Below, in pieces: positions 1 through 10,847 of a stretch of DNA of 34,537 nucleotides. The number at the start of each line of letters is the position of its first letter. The first letter of the stretch is position 1. The stretch is from Paracoccaceae bacterium (GTDB lineage Bacteria; Pseudomonadota; Alphaproteobacteria; Rhodobacterales; Rhodobacteraceae): contig JAHDXW010000034.1 in assembly GCA_023383015.1 (NCBI GenBank), positions 5,078 to 39,614 on the forward strand. The letters run 5' to 3'. The notes under the pieces were generated by a model. That model had not been told where the DNA came from. It saw only the letters and a program-made list of their open reading frames with translations, and did no database searches. The translations under genes and the position numbers were made by a program.

Positions 1-1237
1 GGCCTCCTCGGCCGCCACGCGGGCCTCGTCGAGCAGCCGGTTGCGGGCGATCTCGCGCTCCCTGGTGGTCTCGTCGGCCTCGATGCGCTCCACTGCCAGC
101 GCCTTCTCGCGGGCGATGCGGTCGGCCTCGACGGCGCGCTGGGCGGCGATCTCGGCGGCCTCCAGCACCTGCATGCGGGCGATCTCGCGGGTCCGCGTCG
201 CCTCCTCGGCGGCGATGCGCTCGGCGTCGAGCTTCTGGCGCTGGGCGATCCGCGCCGCCTCGACGGCCTCCTCGGCCGCCACGCGGGCCTCGTCGAGCAG
301 CCGGTTGCGGGCGATCTCGTGCCCGCGGGTGACCCCCTCGGCCTCGATCCGGTCGACCGCGAGAGCCTTCTCGCGGGCGATGCGGGAGGCCTCGATGGCC
401 TTCTGCATCGCGATCTCGGCCGCCTCCACCGCTTCGGCGCGGGCGATCTCGCGCTCGCGCACCACCTGCTCGGCGGCGATCCGCTCGCCGTCCAGTGCCC
501 GGCGCTGGGCGATGCGGGCAGCCTCCACCGTCTCCTGCGCGGCGATCTCGGCGGCCTCGACGGCCTGCTGGCGCGCGATCTCCAGTTCGCGGATGCGCCG
601 CTCCTCGGCGATGCGAACCGCGTCGATCGCCGCGGTCTGGGCGATCCGGGCCCGCTCGACCTCCTCGCGGGCGGCGATCTCGGCTTCCTCCAGCGCCTTC
701 TGGCGCTCGATCTCCTGGCGGCGCACCGTCTCCTCGCCGCGGATCCGGGTCTGGTTCAGCAGCAGCGTCTGCGCCATCCGCCGCTTCTCGGTCGCCTCGC
801 GGGCCTCGATCTCGGCCTGCTCGATCTCCCGCTGGCGGGCGATTTCGGCGGCCTGGGTCTCGCGGTCCTTGGCGATGCGGGCCTCGGTGACCGATTTCTC
901 CTGGGCGATGCGGGCCCGCTCGGTGGCCTCGCGGGCGGCGATCTCGGCCTCCTCGATCTCGCGGCCGCGGGCGATCTCGCGCGCCTGCGTCTCCTTCTCG
1001 TTCTCGATGCGGGCCTCGCGGATCGCCCGCTCCTGCAGGATGCGGGCGCGCTCGACCTCCTCGCGGGCGGCGATCTCCTCGGCCTCGATCGCCCTGGCGC
1101 GGGCGATCTCGCGGGCGCGGACCTCGCGCTCGGAGGCGATGCGGGCCTCGGCGATGGCGCGGTCGTTGGCGATGCGGGCCTTCTCGATCGCCTCGCGGGC
1201 GCTGATCTGGGCCTCCTCGGCCTCGGTCTCGCGGCCG
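1..1237 (-). repeat. Tandem 66-bp (22-residue) coding repeat array in the flotillin tail
   Basis: Codons 275-687 of the flotillin-like gene divide without a gap into 18 full 22-residue units plus a partial one. Each unit starts with I-A-(R/Q/N) or a close variant. Units alternate in a 44-residue pattern, and the last ones show an 88-residue (264-bp) higher-order period. Bases 1-55 are identical to bases 265-319, including third codon positions. A 22-residue period equals two 11-residue hendecads, a periodicity linked to straight or slightly right-handed coiled coils. Confidence 0.9.
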
Positions 1238-2061
1238 GCCCGCTCGCGGGCCAGCTCGGCGCGCTGCTGGGCGCGGCGGAACTCGACGTCGCGCTCCTGC
1301 TCGAGCCGCGCCGACTCGGATTCGCGCTCGATGTCCAGCGCCTGCTTCTCGGCCTCGAGGTTGCGGGCCCGGATCAGGATCATCGTCTCCTGCTCGATGT
1401 CGTTCCTGAGCTTGCGCTTGCCCTCGATGTCCTTGATCAGCGCGGTCAGGCCCTCGGCGTCGAAGCGGTTGGAGGGGTTGAAGTACTCCAGCGCGGTCTG
1501 GTCGATGTCCATGATCGCCACGCTCTCGAGCTCGAGCCCGTTCCTCTCGAGATCCTCCTGGGCCACCTCGCGCACGCGGTTGACATAGGCGCCGCGGTTC
1601 TCGTGCATCTCGGCCATGCTCATCTCGGCCGCGACCCCGCGCAGGGCGCTCTCGAACTTGCCCGAGAGCAGGCCATGCAGCTGCTGGGGATCGAGCGTGC
1701 GGCGGCCCAGCGTCGAGGCGGCGGTGGCCACCGCGGCGCGGGTGGGGCGGACGCGGACGTAGAACTCGGCCTCGACGTCGACGCGCATGCGGTCCTTGGT
1801 GATCAGCGCGTTCTCCCGCCCGCGGGTCACCTGCAGCGGCAGCACGTTCATGTTGACCGGGGTGATGTCGTGGATGATCGGCCAGACGAAGGCGCCGCCG
1901 TCGATCACCACCTTCTCGCCCAGAAAGCCCGTGCGCACGAAGGCCACTTCCTTGGTCGAGCGCCGGTAGAGCCAGTGCATCACCCAGTAGACGATGAAGA
2001 TGACGATCACCGCCAGGATGAACCACAGGATGATCTGGCCGATGAGCTGCCCCGTCACCAT
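1..2061 (-). CDS. Flotillin-like SPFH/band-7 membrane protein with long repetitive coiled coil (3' end outside window)
   Basis: The frame is open from an ATG at 2061 to base 1 (687 codons) with no stop, so the C-terminus is missing. Residues about 8-30 form one hydrophobic membrane segment (ILWFILAVIVIFIVYW). Residues about 33-190 look like an SPFH/band-7 domain of the flotillin/YqiK type. From about residue 275 to the edge the protein is a near-perfect tandem array of 22-residue units. They alternate IAR..A.EAAEIAA..AVE.AR with IA...AL..ERIAAE..TR.RE, so the array is Ala/Glu/Arg-rich, helical and coiled-coil forming. Flotillins form membrane-anchored oligomeric scaffolds; that role here is inferred from the family. 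A purine-rich ribosome-binding stretch (GGAGGGAGGAGAGGG) precedes the ATG. The gene starts 26 bases after the PEP-hydrolase-family gene and may share its transcript. Family confidence is high; the cellular role is unknown. Confidence 0.9.
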   Translation of the reverse strand, partial: MVTGQLIGQIILWFILAVIVIFIVYWVMHWLYRRSTKEVAFVRTGFLGEKVVIDGGAFVWPIIHDITPVNMNVLPLQVTRGRENALITKDRMRVDVEAEFYVRVRPTRAAVATAASTLGRRTLDPQQLHGLLSGKFESALRGVAAEMSMAEMHENRGAYVNRVREVAQEDLERNGLELESVAIMDIDQTALEYFNPSNRFDAEGLTALIKDIEGKRKLRNDIEQETMILIRARNLEAEKQALDIERESESARLEQERDVEFRRAQQRAELARERAGRETEAEEAQISAREAIEKARIANDRAIAEARIASEREVRAREIARARAIEAEEIAAREEVERARILQERAIREARIENEKETQAREIARGREIEEAEIAAREATERARIAQEKSVTEARIAKDRETQAAEIARQREIEQAEIEAREATEKRRMAQTLLLNQTRIRGEETVRRQEIERQKALEEAEIAAREEVERARIAQTAAIDAVRIAEERRIRELEIARQQAVEAAEIAAQETVEAARIAQRRALDGERIAAEQVVREREIARAEAVEAAEIAMQKAIEASRIAREKALAVDRIEAEGVTRGHEIARNRLLDEARVAAEEAVEAARIAQRQKLDAERIAAEEATRTREIARMQVLEAAEIAAQRAVEADRIAREKALAVERIEADETTREREIARNRLLDEARVAAEEA

Positions 2062-2078
2062 GTTCCCTCTCCTCCCTC

Positions 2079-2098
2079 CGCGGGGCCTCAGCCCCGCG
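2079..2098 (-). other. Hairpin spanning the stop codon of the PEP-hydrolase-family gene
   Basis: CGCGGGGC (2079-2086), a four-base loop and GCCCCGCG (2091-2098) form a perfect 8-bp stem that contains the stop codon. It lies just upstream of the flotillin ribosome-binding site. There is no T tract, so an intrinsic terminator is doubtful. It could lower expression of the downstream gene or stabilise the upstream message. Confidence 0.4.
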
Positions 2099-2911
2099 CG
2101 ATGCGCTTGAAGGCGCGCGTCTGTTCGGTCAGCGCCACCTCCGCCGGCAGCCTCTCCATCGAGGAGGCGCCGTAGAAGCCGTGGCAGGATCGCGTGTTCC
2201 TCAGCACGAATTCGGCGTCGGCCGGCATCGCCACCGGCCCGCCGTGGACCAGCACGATGACCTCGGGGTTGACCGCCAGCGCCGCGGCGGCCCAGGCGTC
2301 GACGCGCGCCGGGCAGTCGGCCAGCCTCAGCGCCGTCTCCGCCCCGATCGAGCCGCCGGTCGTCAGCCCGAGATGGCAGACGACGATGTCGGCGCCGGCG
2401 GCGGCCATCGCCGCGGCGTCGGCCTCCGAGAAGACGTAGGGCGTCGTCAGCATGTCGCGGGCCGCGGCGAGGTGGATCATCTCCACCTCGGCGGCATAGG
2501 ACATCCCCGTCTCCTCGAGGTTCTGCCGGAAGACCCCGTCGATCAGCCCGACGGTGGGGAAGTTCTGCACGCCGGCGAATCCCAGCCGCTTCAGCTCGTC
2601 GAGGAACACCTCCATGCGCCGGAACGGGTCGGTGCCGCAGACCCCGGCCAGCACCGGCGTCCGGCGCACCACCGGCAGCACCTCGGCGGCCATCTCGACG
2701 ACGATGGCGTTGGCATCGCCGTAGGGCATGAGGCCGGCGAGGCTGCCGCGCCCGGCCATCCGGTAGCGGCCCGAGTTGTAGATCACGATCAGGTCGATGC
2801 CGCCCGCCTCTTCGCATTTGGCCGACAGCCCGGTGCCGGCGCCGCCGCCGACGATGGGCTCGCCGCGGGCGATCATGGCGCGGAAGCGGTCGAGGATCTC
2901 GGCGCGGGACA

Positions 2912-2915
<4 letters not shown>
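2088..2915 (-). CDS. PEP-hydrolase-family TIM-barrel protein (partner of the Tm-1-like protein)
   Basis: The 275-residue product resembles the phosphoenolpyruvate-hydrolase-like TIM-barrel family. Motifs in order are GGGAGTG (23-29), IYNSGRYR (45-52), GVCGTDP (91-97), GVQNFPTVG (115-123), a later [12 protein letters not shown] and a final VLVHGGP. The enzyme class is known mainly by family name; the true substrate is not established. It overlaps the upstream gene by four bases (ATGA) with AGGAGG 8 bases before the ATG pair, so the two are translationally coupled. In plant Tm-1 the equivalents of this barrel and of the UPF0261 domain upstream are joined in one protein, so a joint function is likely. 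There is no signal peptide; it is predicted cytoplasmic. Confidence 0.85.
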
Positions 2916-5105
<2,190 letters not shown>

Positions 5106-5119
<14 letters not shown>

Positions 5120-5909
5120 GCCCTCCCGGCCCGCCGAGGTAGAGCGCCTGCACCTCCTCGTCCTGCTCGATCTCGGCCGGCAGCCCTTCCTTGAAGATGC
5201 GGCCGTTGTGCATCATCGTTACCCGCTCGGCGACGCGCAGCGCCACGTCCATGTCGTGCTCGATGAGAATGAAGCCGATATGCGCCGGGAGCCCGGTCAG
5301 GATCGCGACCAGATCGGCCCGCTCGGCCGGCGACAGTCCCGCCGCGGGCTCGTCGAACAGGATCAGCCGCGGCGCCCCGGCCAGCGCCAGCGCGATCTCG
5401 AGCTGGCGCTGCTGGCCGTAGGACAGCGCCGCCACCCTGGTGTCGCGCGAGGCCGTCAGATGCACGGCCTCGGTCAGCTCGAGCGCCCGCGCCATCAGCG
5501 GGTCCGACCGGAACGGCCGGATCAGCGAGAAGCGCGCCCGGCTGACCCCGCGGCAGGCAAGATAGACGTTGTCGAGCACGCTGAGCCCGCCGAAGAGAAG
5601 CGAGATCTGGTAGGTCCGGCGAAGGCCGCGGCGGATGCGCTCATGGGCGGGAAAGCGCGTCACGTCCTCGCCGAACAGCCGGATGGTGCCCGACGAGGGC
5701 AGGAAGTCGCCGGTGATGCAGTTGAACAGCGTCGTCTTGCCGGCGCCGTTCGAGCCCAGGACCGCCCGCCGCTCGCCCGGCCTGACCGACAGCGTCACGT
5801 CCGACAGCGCCGCCAGCGCGCCGAAGGTCTTGGTCACCCCGCGCAGTTCCAGGGCATTGCCCGCGCTCGCCGTCGCCAGCCGCGGCCCGTTGGTCGAGGC
5901 GAGGGTCAT
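5106..5909 (-). CDS. LivG-type ABC transporter ATP-binding protein
   Basis: The 267-residue product is a complete ABC ATPase: Walker [10 protein letters not shown] (52-60), Q101, signature LSYGQQ (162-167), Walker B LILFDE (182-187) and H-loop His218. The C-terminal tail contains the PAEI...V..LYLG pattern typical of LivG. It powers a branched-chain/HAAT-type importer with the LivF-like domain of the next gene. The ATG at 5909 overlaps the livM stop (ATGA), and the 3' end overlaps the fusion gene. A longer open frame continues upstream, but that part is only the shadow of livM. Substrate class cannot be told from the ATPase. Confidence 0.93.
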
Positions 5910-6955
5910 CGCCGCACCCTGCCGGTGAGCCGGTCGCGGCCCTCTGCCCGCAGCGCCCGCCAGCGGTCCCACAGGCCCAGCACGCCGTCGGGCGACCACC
6001 AGACGACGGCCAGGAAGCCCAGTCCGACCACCGTCTTGAACCGCTCGCCCGACATCCCGAAGGCCTGCAGCACATCGGGCGCGAAGGCCCGCAGCAGCAC
6101 GTAGATCAGCGCCCCGATGAAGGGGCCGACGGGATGGCGCAGCCCGCCCACGATGGCCACCACCAGGATGTCGAACACCGCCGGCAGCCCGGCCGTTCCC
6201 GGGGCGACCTGGCCGTTCTGCCAGACGAGCAGGATGCCGCCCAGCCCGGCGATCACGGCGGCGAAGGAATGAGCCAGCACCCGGTGCCAGAAGACGTTGA
6301 AGCCCAGCGCCGCCATTCGTCTCGGGTTGTCGCGCACGCCCTGCAGCGCCAGCCCGAAGGGCGCGCGGGCGACGTAGACGACGACCAGGTAGCAGACCAC
6401 GGCCACCCCGAGCGTCAGGTAGTAGAACGGCACCGGCCGCCGCCAGTCGATTCCGAAGACGGTCGGCGGCAGCACCCCCGGGAAGCCCGAGTAGCCGTTG
6501 AAGATCGTGTAGTTCTGGCGGGTGAAGTAGAAGAAGGCGGCGGCGATCGCCAGCGTGATCATGATCGTGTAGATGCCCTCGGTGCGCACCGCCAGCGCGC
6601 CGACGACGGTGGCGAAGATGCAGGCCACGACCAGGGCGATCGGGACCACCACCCACCACGGCCAGCCAAGCGAGATCGACGCCGTCCCCGAGGTGCCGAG
6701 GATCGCGACGACGTAGCCGGCGAGCGCCGCCACCGACATCTGCAAGAGGCTGACCATGCCGCCGTAGCCGGCCAGGAACTGCAGCGACAGCGCGATCGTG
6801 CCGAGGATGAAGGCCCAGCCGAACACCTGGTAGAGGAAGAAGTCATTGGCGATGCCCGGCATCAGCAAGAGCAGCGCGCCCGCCACCCAGTAACGCGCCG
6901 GGATCCGCTCGGCGGCCGTCGGCTGGGGCGTTCGGCGCGCGTCGAGCACGGCCAT
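5906..6955 (-). CDS. LivM-type ABC transporter permease
   Basis: The 349-residue polytopic membrane protein belongs to the branched-chain amino-acid permease family (LivM branch). Hydrophobic segments start near residue 22 (YWVAGALLLLMPGI). The family-typical GVRDNPRRMAALGFNV loop comes near the middle, followed by HSFAAVIAGLGGILL and GGLRHPVGPFIGALIYVLL. It pairs with LivH as a heterodimeric channel in the inner membrane. The ATG at 6955 lies three bases after the livH stop, and its stop overlaps livG. The substrate is not defined by the sequence. Confidence 0.93.
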   Translation of the reverse strand: MAVLDARRTPQPTAAERIPARYWVAGALLLLMPGIANDFFLYQVFGWAFILGTIALSLQFLAGYGGMVSLLQMSVAALAGYVVAILGTSGTASISLGWPWWVVVPIALVVACIFATVVGALAVRTEGIYTIMITLAIAAAFFYFTRQNYTIFNGYSGFPGVLPPTVFGIDWRRPVPFYYLTLGVAVVCYLVVVYVARAPFGLALQGVRDNPRRMAALGFNVFWHRVLAHSFAAVIAGLGGILLVWQNGQVAPGTAGLPAVFDILVVAIVGGLRHPVGPFIGALIYVLLRAFAPDVLQAFGMSGERFKTVVGLGFLAVVWWSPDGVLGLWDRWRALRAEGRDRLTGRVRR

Positions 6956-6958
6956 GGC

Positions 6959-7993
6959 CTAGCGGCTCCGCCCGAACAGCCCCTGGGGCCGGAAGGCCAG
7001 CACGAGCGCCATGATCAGGAAGGTCAGCACCACCGAGTAGGTCGGCGCGTAGACCGAGCCGAGCTGCTCGGCCAGCCCGATGATCACCGCCCCCAGCGCC
7101 GCCCCGGGGATCGAGCCCATCCCGCCGACGATGACGACGACCAGCGAGGCGAGCAGGAAGCGGATGTCCTCGCCGGGCGATAGCGACTGGAAGGTGCCGC
7201 CGACGATGCCGGCGATGCCCGCAAGCCCCGCCCCGAAGGCGAAGACGCCCACGAACACGACCTGGATGCGCACGCCCGACGCCGCCAGCATCTCGCGGTC
7301 GTCGACCCCGGCGCGGATGATCATGCCGATGCGGGTGCGGTTCAGGGTCAGCCACATGGCGATGCCCAGAACGATCGCGGCGACCAGGATGGCGATGCGC
7401 ACCAGCGGGAAGCGCAGGTAGGTGTATTCCCCCTGGCGGTCGACGCCGGTGATGAACGGCAGCTCCGCCGGTCCGGCCAGCCAGTCGGGCGTCAGCACCG
7501 TGTAGGACTGCCCGCCCCAGATCCACAGCATGATGTCGGCCAGCACGATCGACAGGCCGATGGTCACCAGCGTCTGGCGCAGCTCCTCGCCCTCCATCCG
7601 CCGGAACACCGCCCACTGCAGCACGATGCCGATCGCCGCCACGACGACGAACACCACCGGAAAGGCGATCAGCCACCAGCCCGTCGCCTCCGATACCTCG
7701 AAGCCGAGGTAGCCGCCGATCAGGTAGAGCGAGCCGTGTGCGAGGTTGACGTTGCGCATCAGCCCGAAGATCAGCGTGAAGCCCGACGCGACGAGGAAGT
7801 AGAGCGCCCCCAGCGTGATCCCCGAGAACAGCGCGTTGAGGAAGATGCGCTTGCGCCCAAGGACCTCCTCGACCCCCGCCGACCAGGGCGCGAAGATCGC
7901 CCACAGCAGGAGCGCGGCGATGAGCGCGATCACCACCGACCAGAAGGGATGCCGCTCGAAGAACCGACCCAGCACGGGGCCCCCGCTTGCCAC
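6959..7993 (-). CDS. LivH-type ABC transporter permease
   Basis: The 344-residue permease is of the LivH type. The core carries GITLGALYFLVASGFTLIFG, MRNVNLAHGSLY, TLVTIGLSIVLAD, IRAGVDDREMLAASGV and IVGGMGSIPGAALGAVIIGL, all characteristic of the family. An extra N-terminal hydrophobic segment (about 18-34) makes it longer than typical LivH. The start is a GTG at 7993 with no clear Shine-Dalgarno, so the N-terminus is less certain. It is the first gene of the transporter operon. No periplasmic binding-protein gene precedes it, which is unusual for this transporter type. Confidence 0.92.
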   Translation of the reverse strand: MASGGPVLGRFFERHPFWSVVIALIAALLLWAIFAPWSAGVEEVLGRKRIFLNALFSGITLGALYFLVASGFTLIFGLMRNVNLAHGSLYLIGGYLGFEVSEATGWWLIAFPVVFVVVAAIGIVLQWAVFRRMEGEELRQTLVTIGLSIVLADIMLWIWGGQSYTVLTPDWLAGPAELPFITGVDRQGEYTYLRFPLVRIAILVAAIVLGIAMWLTLNRTRIGMIIRAGVDDREMLAASGVRIQVVFVGVFAFGAGLAGIAGIVGGTFQSLSPGEDIRFLLASLVVVIVGGMGSIPGAALGAVIIGLAEQLGSVYAPTYSVVLTFLIMALVLAFRPQGLFGRSR

Positions 7994-8093
7994 GATGACG
8001 CGGTGCCCCCGGGCGCCGGGGACCGGACCGCGCAGTCCAACTGATAGCGCAGCCCTCCGGCAAGGGCATATCCCAGAGTATGAAGCTTTCGCC

Positions 8094-8112
8094 CCCCGCT
8101 GCCGCGGCGGGG
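8094..8112 (-). terminator. Possible hairpin terminator after the epimerase gene
   Basis: CCCCGC (8094-8099), a 7-base loop and GCGGGG (8107-8112) form a GC-rich stem just beyond the epimerase stop codon on the minus strand. It lacks a T tract, so intrinsic termination is uncertain. Confidence 0.3.
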
Positions 8113-8119
8113 CCCGGCC

Positions 8120-9145
8120 TCAGATGCCGTGGCGGTCGCGGTACCAGGCGACGAAGGCCGCCACCCCCTCGGCCAGGGGCGTGCGCGGCAGCGGCCCGAT
8201 CAGCGCGTCGGCCAGCGCGGTCGAAGCCCAGGTCGCCGGCACGTCGCCCGGCTGCATCGGCATCAGCCGCCGCTCGGCCCGCCGCCCGGCCGCAGCCTCG
8301 ACCGCGGCGATGAAGTCGACAAGCTCCACCGGCGCGCCGTTGCCGAGGTTGACCACCCGCCAGGGTGCCGCCGGCGACAGGCTGTCGCAATCCACCAGCG
8401 GCGGCCGGCTTGGCCCCGGCGGCGGCGGGACGACGGCGATCAGCCGCATGATCCCCTCGACGAGATCGCCGACATAGGTGAAGTCGCGCCGCATCGCGCC
8501 GTGGCCGTAGACCTCGATCGGCTCGCCGGCCAGGATCGCCCGGGTGAAGCGGAAGAGCGCCATGTCCGGCCGTCCCCAGGGCCCGTAGACGGTGAAGAAG
8601 CGGAACGCCGTCACCGGGATGGCGAACAGGTGCGCATAGGAATGCGCCATCGCCTCGGTCGCCTTCTTCGTCGCGGCATAGAACGACAACGGCCAGTCGG
8701 CGCGGTCGGTCTCGGCGTAGGGCAGCGTGGTGCTGGCGCCGTAGACCGAGGAGGTGGAGGCCAGCATCAGATGGGCCGGCGGCGTCGCCCGCGCCGCCTC
8801 GAGCAGCGCGAAGGTGCCCGCGAGGTTGGCCGCGACATAGCTTTCGGGCGCCTCCAGCGAATGGCGCACCCCCGCCTGCGCGGCCAGGTGCACGACCAGC
8901 GCCGGCCGTGTCTCGGCCAGCAGCCCCGCCGCCAGGCCCGGCGCCTCGACCATCCCCACCACGGCCCGGAAACCCGCATGGCGGGCCAGCCGGGAGTGGC
9001 GGTCGCGCTTCAGCCCCGGGTCGTAGTAGGGTGTCATGCCGTCCAGGCCGGTCACCTGCCAGCCCGCGGCAAGCAGCCGCTCGCACAGGTGGTAGCCGAT
9101 GAAACCGGCCGAGCCGGTGACGAGCGCGCGCCGGTCCACAGGCAT
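8120..9145 (-). CDS. NAD-dependent epimerase, UDP-glucuronate 4-epimerase-like
   Basis: This is a 341-residue extended short-chain dehydrogenase. The NAD-binding GSAGFIG is at 11-17, ASTSSVYG supplies the catalytic Ser near 132-133, and the Y-x-x-x-K pair is Tyr156/Lys160 (YAATK). RFFTVYGPWGRPDMA at 182-196 is typical of UDP-glucuronate/galacturonate 4-epimerases (LpsL/CapI type), as is the later DFTYVGDLVEG. The expected reaction interconverts UDP-glucuronate and UDP-galacturonate for surface polysaccharide. No UDP-glucose dehydrogenase or glycosyltransferase lies nearby, so context does not confirm this. Related hexose-uronate epimerases are possible alternatives. Confidence 0.88.
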   Translation of the reverse strand: MPVDRRALVTGSAGFIGYHLCERLLAAGWQVTGLDGMTPYYDPGLKRDRHSRLARHAGFRAVVGMVEAPGLAAGLLAETRPALVVHLAAQAGVRHSLEAPESYVAANLAGTFALLEAARATPPAHLMLASTSSVYGASTTLPYAETDRADWPLSFYAATKKATEAMAHSYAHLFAIPVTAFRFFTVYGPWGRPDMALFRFTRAILAGEPIEVYGHGAMRRDFTYVGDLVEGIMRLIAVVPPPPGPSRPPLVDCDSLSPAAPWRVVNLGNGAPVELVDFIAAVEAAAGRRAERRLMPMQPGDVPATWASTALADALIGPLPRTPLAEGVAAFVAWYRDRHGI

Positions 9146-9381
9146 TGTCCCCCGCTGCCGCGGCCAGCTTCGCGGATGGGACGGCGGCGGTCAACCGCGG
9201 CCGCGGCCTGATCGGGCCGGCCGGACGCGCGGCAGTCCCGCCGCCTGCCGCCCGACGCCGCCGCCGACCGCGCCCGGCAGCGGCGCGAGGTTCCGCGGCT
9301 GCAGTCGCAACTCGTCACGCTGCCCGCCGGCCGGCGCCGCCGCGCCGTCCGGCCGCCCTGAGGAGTGCCTCCGGCGCGCCA

Positions 9382-10623
9382 TCAGCCGAAGCGCGCGGGC
9401 GCGCAGGGGCCGAACTCGGGCCGCGGCGGGCGGTCGGCGACCATGTCGGCCACCGCCTCGGCGGTCAGCGGCGCCAGCGTCATGCCGATGTGGCCGTGGC
9501 CGAAGGCATGGATCACCTCCGCGCCGCCGCGCGAGGGGCCCACCGCCGGCAGGCTGTCGGGCAGCGACGGGCGGAAGCCCATCCAGCTCCGGGCCGGGGC
9601 CGGCAGGTCGGGAAAGATCGCCCGCGCCCCCCGCTCGATCAGCGCCAGCCGGTGCGGGCTGGGCGGCGCGCTCAGCCCGCCGAGTTCCACCGTGCCGGCT
9701 GCCCGCAGACGCCCGGCCATCGGGCAGAGGTAGAAGCCGCGGGCCACCGGGCAGACCGGCCGGCCCAGGGGCGGCACCGCCATGTCCCATTCGAGGTGAT
9801 AGCCGCGCTCGGTCTCCAGCGGGATGCGGTCGCCCGCGCTGCGTGCCAGGGACCGCGCATGCGCCCCCGCCGCCACCACCGCGCGGCGGGCATGAAGGCG
9901 CAACCCCGTGCCCTCGACCGTGACGCCGCCGGCACTGCGCACCAGCCGCTCGGCCCCTGCCCGCAGGAAGGTCGCGCCGCGTTCGGCCGCCGCCTCGGCC
10001 ACCAGCGACAGCATCAGCCCGGGATCGGCCAGCGCGCGCGTCTGCGGGAAGTGCGCCGCCCCCGCCAGGGGCGGCAGCCGCGGCTCCAGCGCCGCCGCCT
10101 CGGCGGGACCCAGCATCTCGATTGCCACCCCGAGGTCGCGCCGCCAGGCCAGCTCGCGCGCGGTCGCCTGCATCGATGCCGCGCTCTCGTAGGCATAAAG
10201 GCTGCCCGACGGACGCAGCAGGTCGGTGCCGCCCACCTCCTCGGCCATCGCCTCCCAGGCCGCCACCGCCGGGCCCAGGAGCCCCGCCAGCGCTGCCGCG
10301 TTGCGCCGCGCCGGGGCCGGCAGCGACTGGCGCAGGAACCGCAGGAGCCAGGGCGCAAGCGCCGGGATCGCCGCCCCGCGCAGGGCCAGCGGGGACGTGC
10401 GGTCGAACATCAGCCGCGGCAGCGACGCCAGCACCGCCGGCGTGCCGACCGGCAGCACCGCGTAATCGGCCACCACCCCGGCGTTGCCATAGGATGCCCC
10501 GCTGCCCGGAGGCTCGGGGTCGATCACGACGACCTCGCGCCCCTCCGCCGCCAGCCGCAACGCCACCGACAGCCCGATGACGCCCGCGCCGATGACCGCA
10601 ACCTCGGCCGACTGCCGTTCCAT
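9382..10623 (-). CDS. DadA/glycine-oxidase-type FAD-dependent amino-acid oxidoreductase
   Basis: The 413-residue product starts at an ATG (10623) with MERQSAEVAVIGAGVIG. The dinucleotide fold GAGVIG is at 12-17, followed by the acidic end of strand 2 (VVVID, 31-35). The C-terminal half carries ETERGYHLEWDM, WMGFRPSLPDSLPAVGPS and HAFGHGHIGMTLAP, typical of the DAO/DadA family. Such enzymes oxidise amino acids or secondary amines to imino or keto acids with FAD. It is last in the catabolic cluster, separated from the dehydrogenases by 224 bases, and may finish breakdown of the amino acid released by that pathway (inference). The frame stays open far upstream, but that extension is antisense shadow of other genes. 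Confidence 0.88.
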   Translation of the reverse strand: MERQSAEVAVIGAGVIGLSVALRLAAEGREVVVIDPEPPGSGASYGNAGVVADYAVLPVGTPAVLASLPRLMFDRTSPLALRGAAIPALAPWLLRFLRQSLPAPARRNAAALAGLLGPAVAAWEAMAEEVGGTDLLRPSGSLYAYESAASMQATARELAWRRDLGVAIEMLGPAEAAALEPRLPPLAGAAHFPQTRALADPGLMLSLVAEAAAERGATFLRAGAERLVRSAGGVTVEGTGLRLHARRAVVAAGAHARSLARSAGDRIPLETERGYHLEWDMAVPPLGRPVCPVARGFYLCPMAGRLRAAGTVELGGLSAPPSPHRLALIERGARAIFPDLPAPARSWMGFRPSLPDSLPAVGPSRGGAEVIHAFGHGHIGMTLAPLTAEAVADMVADRPPRPEFGPCAPARFG

Positions 10624-10644
10624 CCCGCCGCCTCCCCGCCCGTC

Positions 10645-10707
10645 TGCCCGACGCCTGCCCGACGCCTGCCCGACGCCTGCCTGCCCGACGCCTGCCCGCC
10701 CGACGCC
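10645..10707. repeat. Short tandem direct repeats of an 11-bp unit
   Basis: The unit TGCCCGACGCC occurs at 10645-10655, 10656-10666, 10667-10677 and 10682-10692. A fifth copy, interrupted by CCCG, ends at 10707. The array sits just upstream of the DadA-type gene. The repeat is too short and unspaced for CRISPR; it may be slippage-prone sequence or spaced binding sites. Confidence 0.8.
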
Positions 10708-10821
10708 GGCACGATAGCCGCCACCGGCGGGCCTGCGCCAGCCCGTCCCCGGGGTTCCGGGAAGGTGTTGCGAAACCGTGAACGCTACCGCCCAACCCCT
10801 TGATATCGCATGCGGCACCCG

Positions 10822-10843
10822 GCTGTCCCACGCGTGGGACGGC
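10822..10843 (-). terminator. Palindrome after the iron alcohol dehydrogenase gene, likely terminator or stabilising hairpin
   Basis: GTCCCACG (10825-10832) followed directly by CGTGGGAC (10833-10840) is a perfect 16-base palindrome. GGC/GCC outside one mismatch extend the stem. It begins 4 bases beyond the dehydrogenase stop codon on the minus strand. No T tract follows, so factor-independent termination is not certain. Confidence 0.45.
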
Positions 10844-10847
10844 CGCC

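Noticed and set aside
41-2175. Two long plus-strand open frames (41-1588 and 319-2175) opposite the flotillin gene
   Set aside because: They are antisense shadows; the repeats and high GC keep other frames open. The minus strand gives the coherent SPFH and coiled-coil protein with a good ribosome-binding site.
10645-10707. CRISPR array
   Set aside because: Units are only 11 bp, mostly contiguous and without unique spacers, and no cas gene is present.
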